NCBI GenBank assembly: GCA_963966275.1
Contig: CAWZYQ010000141.1
Span: forward strand, 1-10,149
DNA length: 10,149 bases
Reading direction: 5' to 3'
Source: UBA10427 sp003500135
GTDB taxonomy: Bacteria > Bacteroidota > Bacteroidia > Cytophagales > Cyclobacteriaceae
Each line of letters opens with the position of its first letter. Position 1 is the first letter of the stretch. This document shows positions 1-6,329 of the stretch, in pieces. The notes beneath the pieces were generated by a model that worked only from the letters and a program-made list of their open reading frames with translations, did not search any database and was not told the origin of the DNA. Both the position numbers and the translations under genes were made by a program.

Positions 1-188
1 TTTTATGGTAAGTTAATCATTATATGTGTAATTTAATAATAGACTTTATATAAAAAGGTAAGATAAGGCAATTTTTGCCACTTGTTTTTAGTTTTCGGGG
101 TTATACTTCCACATCTCAAGCGCACTGTATGGCGCCTCAGTACATATTCGCAATGGCATATTTATTGATATTTTTTTAAGAAAAAACT

Positions 189-539
189 ATGAACAAGGAA
201 GAACTTCAACATCACCTGAATTTAATTCTTGATAATATAAACAGCACATGGAAAACTGTGGAGCACATGTCCTACAACGGTTTCCTGCGTGATGAAACTG
301 CCAAGGAAATGGTCTATAGTTACCTTCAGGAAATGGGCCAGGCTGCTTTTCATATCCGGAACGATGGAGATCATTTGTTGGATACTGAATTCAACCTGGA
401 TACGCTTGCAGCCTTTCGAAATGCCCGCTTTAACCAGGAAGCGGAAATGGATCATCATCCGGTTTGGCGCTTCGTAAAAAATGAGATGAGAGAAATAGGA
501 GATCAAATTGAGACTTCGCCGTCTTATCTCCCGATATAA
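189..539 (+). CDS. Small HepT-like (DUF86-type) helical protein with degenerate active site
   Basis: The 116-residue protein is probably all-helical and cytoplasmic, with no signal peptide or membrane segment. Its layout resembles HepT toxins of the MntA/HepT family: an N-terminal helix (LILDNI), then GFLRDETAKEM at 31-41, LQEMGQAAFHI at 46-56 (where HepT has a 'LxxIGEAa' helix), an FRNAR segment at 76-80, and a closing VWRFVKNEMREIGDQIE helix. HepT normally carries an R-x4-6-H-x-Y RNase motif just after the conserved 'RN'. Here that stretch reads RNARFNQEAE, so the His and Tyr positions appear to be Asn82 and Glu84. No MntA-type nucleotidyltransferase (GS-x10-DxD) is encoded next to it. Start ATG follows an A-rich leader (aagaaaaaact), typical of Bacteroidota. 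I infer a non-catalytic HepT-fold protein of unknown role. The family call rests on pattern recognition only, and an unrelated helical bundle remains possible. Confidence 0.6.
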   Translation: MNKEELQHHLNLILDNINSTWKTVEHMSYNGFLRDETAKEMVYSYLQEMGQAAFHIRNDGDHLLDTEFNLDTLAAFRNARFNQEAEMDHHPVWRFVKNEMREIGDQIETSPSYLPI

Positions 540-546
540 TTGATAT

Positions 547-1179
547 TTACCTTGGTTCGAGAAACTTACTGTTATCCAGTTTTTTGGCCATGGCTTTAGC
601 GTAACTCAGTGCAAATTCTTCAAGGTCGGTCACCTTACTGTTCTGCGATTTCAAGGCCAAAACTAATTTCTCCCCTTCAACCTGGTATAGCGTAGTTTCC
701 AAAACTATATCGGAGCGCTTCACACCTTGCCAGTTCGGAGGATAGGTAGCATAGTAATTCATATATGTGCCCATAAAGTTGAAAGAAGTAGGTGAATTAA
801 CCCTTTGGTCAGTGGTAGTATACAATGTTTTTGTATCGACAGACAACATCTGTATCAGCAAAACACCATCGGCCTCCCTGTTATCGGCTATTTCCAATAT
901 TAATTCCTTTTCGGGTTTGACACCTGCCAGCTTTGTGTCCTGGGCAGCTACTGCTTTATAACCTCTTTTTCCGAGTTGATAGGCAAGTTCTTTCTCGACT
1001 GTTTTTCGATTTGCCCTATTTCCGCTCATAGTTACAATTAAGAGGTTGTGGATTTTTTCTTCCGGTTCACCCTTGTCCCGATGTGTCACGAGTATCTGGG
1101 CGCTATTACAGGATATCAATGCGGTGAAGGCAAAAATAATTAATAATGCTTTTGAAAAATGAGATGAAAAGGCTTTCAT
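547..1179 (-). CDS. Hypothetical lipoprotein with alpha/beta domain
   Basis: The 210-residue protein has a hydrophobic N-terminus ending in the lipobox LISC (Cys24), so it should be a lipidated envelope protein. The mature part starts with the strand HNLLIVTMSG (44-53), then a helix with NRKTVEKELAYQLGKRGY (57-74) and a second strand/helix unit ending in ADGVLLIQML (103-112). A Tyr-rich segment follows (FMGTYMNYYATYPP, 135-148), then the paired strands IVLETTLYQVEGEKLVLALKS and a C-terminal helix. The start, with residues Asn57-Arg58-Lys59 before the helix, recalls LpoB/CsgG-like or ABC-auxiliary lipoproteins that fold around a short beta sheet, but I do not recognise a named family. The gene converges with the HepT-like gene 7 bases away and shares no operon with it. 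No terminator hairpin is evident between the two stops. Confidence 0.75.
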   Translation of the reverse strand: MKAFSSHFSKALLIIFAFTALISCNSAQILVTHRDKGEPEEKIHNLLIVTMSGNRANRKTVEKELAYQLGKRGYKAVAAQDTKLAGVKPEKELILEIADNREADGVLLIQMLSVDTKTLYTTTDQRVNSPTSFNFMGTYMNYYATYPPNWQGVKRSDIVLETTLYQVEGEKLVLALKSQNSKVTDLEEFALSYAKAMAKKLDNSKFLEPR

Positions 1180-1298
1180 GTAATAATGTTTTCGTTGTAA
1201 ACCTGTCGAAAGATATGGCTTTTTGCGTGATTAAGGGAAATATTTCAATTAAATAACTTTTTGTATATTAGTTTCATAATAAATATTCCGCTATTGCC

Positions 1299-1655
1299 AT
1301 GGAAAATCTCTGTTTATATTGTGGTGAAAAATTGGTGGGACGAATTGATAAAAAATTTTGCTCCGATCAGTGCCGGACCACTTATTACAATCAAATCAAC
1401 AAAGACACCAGTAACTATATGCGTCGCATAAACTATATATTAAGAAAAAACCGACGTATACTTGCCGAATTGAACCCGGATGGAAAAGCCAAAACACACA
1501 AGGATACTTTGTTGAACAGGGGGTTCAACTTCAAATTTTTTACCAACGTATACAAAACGAAAACCGGTAATACGTATTTTTTTAATTATGATCAGGGGTA
1601 TATGATGCTCGATCATGGGTACATAATGATTGTTTCACGAATGGAGCCCGTTTAG
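1299..1655 (+). CDS. Small zinc-ribbon protein
   Basis: The 118-residue cytoplasmic protein begins with a Cys4 zinc ribbon: Cys5-x2-Cys8, then Cys21-x3-Cys25 in the context KFCSDQCR. This matches the treble-clef/zinc-ribbon 'FCSxxCr' knuckle of DUF2116-like proteins. A strongly basic helix follows (MRRINYILRKNRRILAEL, about 41-58). The C-terminal half (about 66-118) is rich in aromatic residues and looks like a small beta sheet (GFNFKFFTNVYKTKTGNTYFF, then YDQGYMMLDHGYIMIV). The basic helix beside a zinc knuckle suggests nucleic-acid or ribosome contact, but that is inference. I believe similar proteins occur widely in Bacteroidota as 'hypothetical protein'. It is a single gene with its own 119-base upstream region and no Shine-Dalgarno sequence. 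Confidence 0.8.
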   Translation: MENLCLYCGEKLVGRIDKKFCSDQCRTTYYNQINKDTSNYMRRINYILRKNRRILAELNPDGKAKTHKDTLLNRGFNFKFFTNVYKTKTGNTYFFNYDQGYMMLDHGYIMIVSRMEPV

Positions 1656-1703
1656 GTTAAATCGATTTATCCAAATAGCTTTGCCCGGGGTTTTAAAAAA
1701 TTA

Positions 1704-1720
1704 AAAAATGAAGCATTTTT
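1704..1720 (+). terminator. Weak AT-rich hairpin downstream of the zinc-ribbon gene
   Basis: AAAAATG pairs with CATTTTT across the loop aag, and the 3' arm itself supplies a run of five T. It lies about 50 bases after the zinc-ribbon stop and 87 bases before yaaA. The stem holds only one G-C pair, so it may be a weak terminator or just AT-rich sequence. I see nothing else recognisable in 1656-1806. Confidence 0.25.
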
Positions 1721-1806
1721 GTGCCTGATATCGCAAATTAGGCGAACAATTAGGGTAATGTCCGGTTTTTTAGTCTGAATGTATTTTTTAAACAATAAAA
1801 GTATTT

Positions 1807-2574
1807 ATGATCATAGTTCTTTCACCAGCCAAATCTCTAAATTATGAGGTTGAAGACCGAAATGTCAGAAATACCCGGCCCAAATTTGTCGAGGAAGCAT
1901 CTAACCTGGTTGATGTACTAAAAAAGTATAAACAGAATGAACTTGAAAAGTTAATGAACATAAGCCCGTCGCTTGCTGAATTGAATAGAGATAGGTTTCA
2001 AAACTGGAAGCCTGAGTTTAAAAAACCGCACGCCAGGCCCTCTGTACTGGTTTTTGATGGGGATGTTTATACGGGTTTAAACGCCGGACAATTTACTGAC
2101 GATGAGTTGTCATATGCACAAGACCACCTAAGGATTTTGTCAGGGATGTATGGAGTATTGCGACCTATGGATAACATAAGGCCTCATAGACTGGAAATGG
2201 GGACAAAACTCAGGGTTAACGGATATAGGAATTTATATGAGTTCTGGGATGGGAAGATTACTGAAGAGATCAATAAAGCTATTAAAGAGACAAAGAGCAA
2301 ATATTTGATCAATCTCGCCAGCAACGAATACTTCAAGTCAATTAAATCAAAAAACCTCAAGGCTCCTGTAGTCACACCTGTTTTTAAAGAAAACAAAGGA
2401 GGCCAATTCAAAGTAGTCAGTTTTTTTGCCAAGAAAGCAAGGGGACTGATGAGTGCTTTTATCATTAAAAATCAGATAAAGGACCCTGAAGAGTTAAAAG
2501 CATTCGACGAGGAAGGATACATTTTTAATGAACAGTTATCAAATAAAAAAACACTAACTTTTACACGAGGATAA
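1807..2574 (+). CDS. yaaA: Peroxide stress protein YaaA (UPF0246)
   Basis: YaaA-family proteins are cytoplasmic and DNA-binding. In E. coli they belong to the OxyR-controlled peroxide response and lower the damage caused by unincorporated Fe(II). This 255-residue protein is full length (E. coli YaaA is about 258). Family motifs appear in order: LSPAKSLNY at 5-13, FDGDVYTGL at 83-91, LSGMYGVLRP at 111-120 running into IRPHRLEMG at 124-132, NLASNEYFK at 169-177, and KKARGLMSAFI at 209-219. The start ATG sits after an AT-rich leader (aataaaagtattt) with no Shine-Dalgarno sequence, and the family's MIIVLSPAK opening fixes it. The cytochrome-b-like gene begins 12 bases after the stop, so the two are probably co-transcribed. 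No OxyR/PerR site could be recognised by eye. Confidence 0.96.
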   Translation: MIIVLSPAKSLNYEVEDRNVRNTRPKFVEEASNLVDVLKKYKQNELEKLMNISPSLAELNRDRFQNWKPEFKKPHARPSVLVFDGDVYTGLNAGQFTDDELSYAQDHLRILSGMYGVLRPMDNIRPHRLEMGTKLRVNGYRNLYEFWDGKITEEINKAIKETKSKYLINLASNEYFKSIKSKNLKAPVVTPVFKENKGGQFKVVSFFAKKARGLMSAFIIKNQIKDPEELKAFDEEGYIFNEQLSNKKTLTFTRG

Positions 2575-2586
2575 ACCCACAATACA

Positions 2587-3027
2587 ATGATGAACATACT
2601 AGTACATGCACATAGTGGTTTGAGATGGATCATACTGCTTTTGTTATTGATAACCATTGGCAATGCCCTGGTCAGATGGAAACAACGTAAAAACTATCTT
2701 GATAAGGACAGAAGACTTGCTCTATTCACACTGATCTTCAGCCATATCCAGTTGGCGCTTGGTTTTGTTGTTTATTTCTTAAGTTCCAAAGTGGTATTTA
2801 ATGAAATGACAATGTCGTCAAAATTAATACGCTATTTTACGGTTGAACACCCAGTGTTTATGATCCTTGCGATAGTGTTGATAACCATTGGGTACAGCCG
2901 TTCGAAGAAAAAAGAAGAAGACACCAGTAAATTTAGGATGCAGTTTTGGTTTTATGCAATAGCTCTTTTGTTAATATTGATTGGTATTCCATGGCCATGG
3001 CAAGATTATGGCGCGGGATGGGGTTGA
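2587..3027 (+). CDS. Four-helix membrane protein, 'cytochrome b'-like small family
   Basis: The 146-residue inner-membrane protein has four predicted helices at about 12-29, 44-66, 87-104 and 119-136, separated by short basic loops (RWKQRKNYLDKDRR and SRSKKKEEDTSK). Potential haem-ligand histidines lie at helix ends: His7 and His9 in VHAHSGLRW, His53 in FSHIQLALG, and His88 in TVEHPV. The C-terminus is IPWPWQDYGAGWG. This pattern matches a small protein that I recall being annotated 'cytochrome B' across Bacteroidota. Haem binding is inferred from the histidines and is not demonstrated. Codon 2 is also ATG (2590), so the true start could be either. It is the second gene of the yaaA unit and is followed by a strong terminator. 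Confidence 0.82.
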   Translation: MMNILVHAHSGLRWIILLLLLITIGNALVRWKQRKNYLDKDRRLALFTLIFSHIQLALGFVVYFLSSKVVFNEMTMSSKLIRYFTVEHPVFMILAIVLITIGYSRSKKKEEDTSKFRMQFWFYAIALLLILIGIPWPWQDYGAGWG

Positions 3028-3041
3028 TATTTGAAAATAAG

Positions 3042-3074
3042 AAATGGGAATGTTGATCAGCTTTCCCATTTTTT
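3042..3074 (+). terminator. Rho-independent terminator of the yaaA operon
   Basis: The arms AAATGGGAA (3042-3050) and TTCCCATTT (3063-3071) are perfectly complementary around a 12-base loop and run directly into TTTTTT. The hairpin begins 15 bases after the stop of the cytochrome-b-like gene, as expected for an intrinsic terminator. Confidence 0.85.
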
Positions 3075-3091
3075 GTTTATATATACAGGAA

Positions 3092-3133
3092 TAAAAGGGA
3101 AAGGGGCATATGCATCCCCCTTTTTCCCTTTAT
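3092..3133 (-). terminator. Hairpin terminating the GH97 gene, possibly bidirectional
   Basis: A long imperfect stem pairs taaaagggaaagggg (3092-3106) with ccccctttttccctttat (3116-3133), with a small bulge. The loop includes the palindrome GCATATGC (3106-3113). On the minus strand it starts at the GH97 stop codon and its 3' arm reads cccctttcccttttatt. It could also back up the stronger plus-strand terminator just upstream, which would insulate the two convergent genes. Confidence 0.65.
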
Positions 3134-5274
3134 TATTTTGCTTTAAAATATATGGCCTGCCCACCACCGGGCGCCAGTTTAATATTTAATTGATCACCTT
3201 TTTTTACTTCCATTTCTTCAATTTCATATGATTGAGGGTTATCATCCCAGTGAGCATCTGCACCATCTTTATAAACTATAGCCTGATAAGCTTTTCCTTC
3301 GTCGAGAAAATCGAGTGCAATCTCAAAATCCCGAGGTTCAATGTTGGTGATGCTTCCGAGGAACCAGTCATCACTGTCACGGTCTTTTCGTACTGTTGTA
3401 ATATATTCCCCAACTTCACCATTGATTATCTTCGAAGTTTCCCAGTTAACTACTACATCACGGATAAATTGAAACGCAGGATGACCTTCATAGTGTTGTG
3501 GAAGATCGGCCGCCATTTGAATAGGGCTATACAAAACGACATACAAAGCCAGTTGTTTGGCCAGGGTTGTACTCACTTGGTTATCAGGCTTGTAGCTCTC
3601 CTCACTTTCGAACATAGTGTCTCTATCCTCGTGCATACCAACCTTTCCGGTCAATTTGCTTAGTTTAAGGTTAAATATACCCGGGGTGAAATCGATCGGG
3701 CCACCCAGCATTCTTGTAAACGGAATGATGAGGGTGTGCTCCGGTGGGTTTCCATCGCTCCAGGCATTAAACTCTTGTCCTCTTAATCCCTCCCTGGCAA
3801 TCATATTCGGATAAGTCCTTCTTATTCCGGTTGCTTTAATAGGTTCATGGGCGTTCACCATTATTTTGTTTTTTGCCGCCACTTCCACAACCTTTCGATA
3901 GTGATTTACCATCCATTGACCGTGGTGATAGTGGGTAGGAGGGATAAGCGTGCCCACATATCCTGTTTTTACCGCATGAATACCCTTTTCATTGTAGAAA
4001 GCCATGGCATCTTCCACCATCGCATCATAATTGCCAACATCACCCGAGGTTTCATGGTGCCCGATTATTTGTACGTCCTTTTCTTTACCATATGCCACTA
4101 CCTCGTCAATATCGAAATCGGGATAAGGTGTTTGCCAATCGAAAATTCCTTCCCGTTCATCTCCTACCCATTGTTCCCAGCCGGTATTCCATCCTTCGAT
4201 CAATACGCCTCCGAACCCATTTTCTGCCGCAAAATCAATGTATCGTTTGGCATTTTCAGTGGTTGCGCCATGCTTACCACCTTCCATGCCCCAGGAACTT
4301 ACCCCAAGGTGCATTTCCCACCAAATACCGACATATTTCATCGGCTCTATGTAGGAGAGGTCATCAAGCTTGTTCGGTTCATTCAAATTGACGATTAAAT
4401 TGGATTCTATAAGCCCTCCGGCATTGGGAGATACCTGAATGGTGCGCCATGGCGAAACAAAAGGGGTTTTGGCTTTTACTTTTGTGCCATCTTCCCATGC
4501 CACCAGCGCACTGCTAAGTGTCAGGTTTTCCTTATCAATATGTAGTGTCATACCGGCATAATCCGTAAGATTGGCTTCGTGTATACTAATGTGAATGCCA
4601 TCTTCTGTTTTCATGGTATAAGGCGTATTCACGGCATCAGGATCGGGAATGTAGGTTTGGGCCAGGAATTCATTATTTCGTTTGGCTCCGGCATCTACTT
4701 CACTTACCAATGATTTCGTGTAAAGGTGTTCATAGATCTCCCAGTCACCCGGAATCCACCACGACATATGGTCGCCGGTAAGTTTAAATTCGGTTTTTTC
4801 ATCCATTATTTCTACTTCGCCCAACCCATTTTGCTCAGGCGCTTCATAACGAAATCCCAGACCGTCGTCGTAAAGCTTAAATGAAAGGTTTAGTAGACGA
4901 GCGTCTGCTGTTTTTTCTTTCAGGCTGACTTTCAGATGTTTGTAGTCATTTTTTACTTCCCTGGTCTCTCCCCATTTTCTTTCCCATGTTTCCGAAATGC
5001 CCTCAATATCAACGGTTAAGACCTCAAAATTTTCCATCAAGGGAGCCGAATTTTTGAATTCGAGGCCCAGAAATGATGAATCTATGACCACCTGGTTTTT
5101 CAAATACAGCATGTATCCAGGCCTTCCACTTTCACTCAAAAAGAAATTCAATTCAAGTGTTTCAGAAGGTGATTTGACCGTTACAGGTTCAAACGCTCCT
5201 TCACCGGAGGGTTGACATGCCCAATACATACTGGTCATACCCAATAAAATAAAAGCTTTGATGAGATTTTTCAT
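3133..5274 (-). CDS. GH97 glycoside hydrolase, inverting SusB-type (alpha-glucosidase)
   Basis: The 713-residue secreted enzyme has a hydrophobic N-terminus ending at Cys20 (YWAC). That is a loose lipobox, so it may be an outer-membrane or periplasmic lipoprotein. GH97 architecture is visible: an N-terminal beta-sandwich (about 30-300) with DDGLGFRYE at 136-144, a catalytic (beta/alpha)8 barrel (about 310-600) and a C-terminal beta domain ending in APGGGQAIYF. Barrel motifs are VGIWWEMHLG at 315-324, LIEGWNTGWE at 358-367, HHETSG at 406-411, VKTGYVG at 435-441, NAHEPIK at 474-480 and AREGLRGQEFNAW at 493-505. From memory, SusB of B. thetaiotaomicron uses Glu439 and Glu508 as base, Glu532 as acid, and Glu526 for calcium. 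With a shift of 31 these fall on Glu408, Glu477, Glu501 and Glu495, all present. This supports the inverting, calcium-dependent alpha-glucosidase group rather than the retaining alpha-galactosidases. No susC/susD genes are nearby, and the exact substrate is unknown. Confidence 0.93.
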   Translation of the reverse strand: MKNLIKAFILLGMTSMYWACQPSGEGAFEPVTVKSPSETLELNFFLSESGRPGYMLYLKNQVVIDSSFLGLEFKNSAPLMENFEVLTVDIEGISETWERKWGETREVKNDYKHLKVSLKEKTADARLLNLSFKLYDDGLGFRYEAPEQNGLGEVEIMDEKTEFKLTGDHMSWWIPGDWEIYEHLYTKSLVSEVDAGAKRNNEFLAQTYIPDPDAVNTPYTMKTEDGIHISIHEANLTDYAGMTLHIDKENLTLSSALVAWEDGTKVKAKTPFVSPWRTIQVSPNAGGLIESNLIVNLNEPNKLDDLSYIEPMKYVGIWWEMHLGVSSWGMEGGKHGATTENAKRYIDFAAENGFGGVLIEGWNTGWEQWVGDEREGIFDWQTPYPDFDIDEVVAYGKEKDVQIIGHHETSGDVGNYDAMVEDAMAFYNEKGIHAVKTGYVGTLIPPTHYHHGQWMVNHYRKVVEVAAKNKIMVNAHEPIKATGIRRTYPNMIAREGLRGQEFNAWSDGNPPEHTLIIPFTRMLGGPIDFTPGIFNLKLSKLTGKVGMHEDRDTMFESEESYKPDNQVSTTLAKQLALYVVLYSPIQMAADLPQHYEGHPAFQFIRDVVVNWETSKIINGEVGEYITTVRKDRDSDDWFLGSITNIEPRDFEIALDFLDEGKAYQAIVYKDGADAHWDDNPQSYEIEEMEVKKGDQLNIKLAPGGGQAIYFKAK

Positions 5275-5404
5275 TATTTATACGTTTTTCGATTGGTTAA
5301 TGGATTTAAAGTATCACATTTTGAAATATTAATCAAATAGAAAACAGTATATGCAACCATTTTCATAAAAAGGTTATCTAATTAATAAACTCAAAACTTT
5401 AATT
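5275..5404. promoter_or_regulatory. Divergent intergenic region between GH97 and the DUF4097-type gene
   Basis: These 130 AT-rich bases separate two divergent start codons and must hold the promoters of both genes. On the minus strand, tctatttg near 5335 is one base off the Bacteroidota -7 consensus TAnnTTTG, but no well-spaced -33 TTTG is visible. On the plus strand I see no convincing match. Neither start has a Shine-Dalgarno sequence. A run of bases, ttgaaatattaatcaa, shows weak dyad symmetry and could be an operator, at low confidence. Confidence 0.35.
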
Positions 5405-6325
5405 ATGAAACGGATCATTCAACTTAACACATTTCCCGCGATTGTTTTCTTAACGAGCTTAATTGCCTGCAATAGTTTCGCTGGCGACCCATATCGCACT
5501 GAAGTTTTTAATGCTGACAATATAAAAAATGTTGATGTTGGTACTTCTGGTGGTTCCATTACGGTTTATGGTGGTGAACTCAAAAATGCCAAAGTGGAAA
5601 TGTATGTAAAGACCAATTGGGGTAGCAAAAACAGAGGAAGTATCAAATCAAAACTAGACAACTACGACATTAAGATCGCTATGGAGGGTAACACATTAAT
5701 AGCCAGGGCCAAAAAAACAGGAGGAGGTTGGAATAATGGGTTAAATATCTCATTCAAAGTTTTTGTACCTTCAAATGTGTCAAGTACGCTTCATACAAGT
5801 GGAGGGTCAATTACAATGGCCGGTTTAAAAGGTAGGCAGGAATTGAAAACAAGTGGTGGAAGTATTAAGATTAAAGAAGTTGATGGCACAACTGATGCGG
5901 TTACTTCCGGTGGAAGCATAAATATAGAACGTTATATAGGAAGTATTGATGCACGTACAAGTGGTGGTTCAATATCAGTCAATGATGGTAAAGGTGATTT
6001 TAAACTGAATACCAGTGGCGGCTCTATCCGGCTTGATAGATTGGCCGGAAGCATCGATGCGACAACCAGTGGTGGTGGTATTTCCGCTGATTTAACCGAG
6101 GCAGAAGGTGCAATCACCTTAAAAACAAGCGGAGGTGGTATTCGTGTAAACATGCCGGCAAACCTCGGGCTTGATCTCGATTTAAGAGGAAATAACGTAG
6201 ATGTACAACTTTCCAATTTCAGTGGTGAAGCAAAGCGCGACCGCGTGAAAGGAAGAATGAATGGAGGTGGTATTCCGGTAACGCTTGCAACTTCAGGTGG
6301 TGGCGTTCACCTGGATTTTCACTAA
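5405..6325 (+). CDS. DUF4097-type beta-solenoid lipoprotein
   Basis: The 306-residue protein starts with a signal peptide ending in the lipobox LIAC (Cys22), so it is probably a lipoprotein. Cleavage after SFA near residue 26 is an alternative. The mature region has one TSGGSI motif at 47-52, then a less regular segment (55-125) with strands such as KVEMYVKTNW and ISFKVFVPS. From residue 131 a regular array of TSGG motifs occurs at 131, 149, 167, 185, 203, 221, 241 and 296. This pattern fits the DUF4097 / putative-adhesin beta-helix families, in which a turn motif stacks on successive coils of a beta solenoid. Function is unknown; despite the name, DUF4097 members are mostly uncharacterised envelope proteins. 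The gene points away from GH97 and converges with GH92, so it is transcribed alone. Its terminator appears to lie inside the GH92 reading frame. Confidence 0.88.
   Translation: MKRIIQLNTFPAIVFLTSLIACNSFAGDPYRTEVFNADNIKNVDVGTSGGSITVYGGELKNAKVEMYVKTNWGSKNRGSIKSKLDNYDIKIAMEGNTLIARAKKTGGGWNNGLNISFKVFVPSNVSSTLHTSGGSITMAGLKGRQELKTSGGSIKIKEVDGTTDAVTSGGSINIERYIGSIDARTSGGSISVNDGKGDFKLNTSGGSIRLDRLAGSIDATTSGGGISADLTEAEGAITLKTSGGGIRVNMPANLGLDLDLRGNNVDVQLSNFSGEAKRDRVKGRMNGGGIPVTLATSGGGVHLDFH
5795..6136 (+). repeat. Protein-level tandem repeat, 18 residues (54 bases) per unit
   Basis: The motif T-S-G-G-[SG]-I recurs at residues 131, 149, 167, 185, 203 and 221, exactly 18 residues apart, and then at 241 after a 20-residue unit. 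The codons differ between copies (acaagtggaggg, acttccggtgga, accagtggcggc and so on). The repeat is therefore conserved in protein, not in DNA, which suggests an old duplication under structural selection rather than recent slippage. The fifth residue shifts from Ser to Gly in the last units. Confidence 0.85.
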
Positions 6326-6329
6326 ATAA

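Noticed and set aside
1..188. Left-edge region considered for an antitoxin gene or promoter
   Set aside because: No open frame, MntA motif or consensus -33/-7 pair is visible; only AT-rich sequence and the short palindrome ggcgcc.
1723..1743. GCCT...AGGC inverted pair upstream of yaaA considered as an operator
   Set aside because: Only four bases pair and the interior does not continue the symmetry.
3847..4398. Open plus-strand frame of 183 codons inside the GH97 gene
   Set aside because: It is antisense to a well-conserved catalytic barrel, its translation has no recognisable domain, and it exists because of the codon use of GH97.
5932..6216. Minus-strand frame with repeated 'PPLV' motifs
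   Set aside because: It is the antisense reading of the TSGG repeat, so its periodicity is inherited from the real gene.
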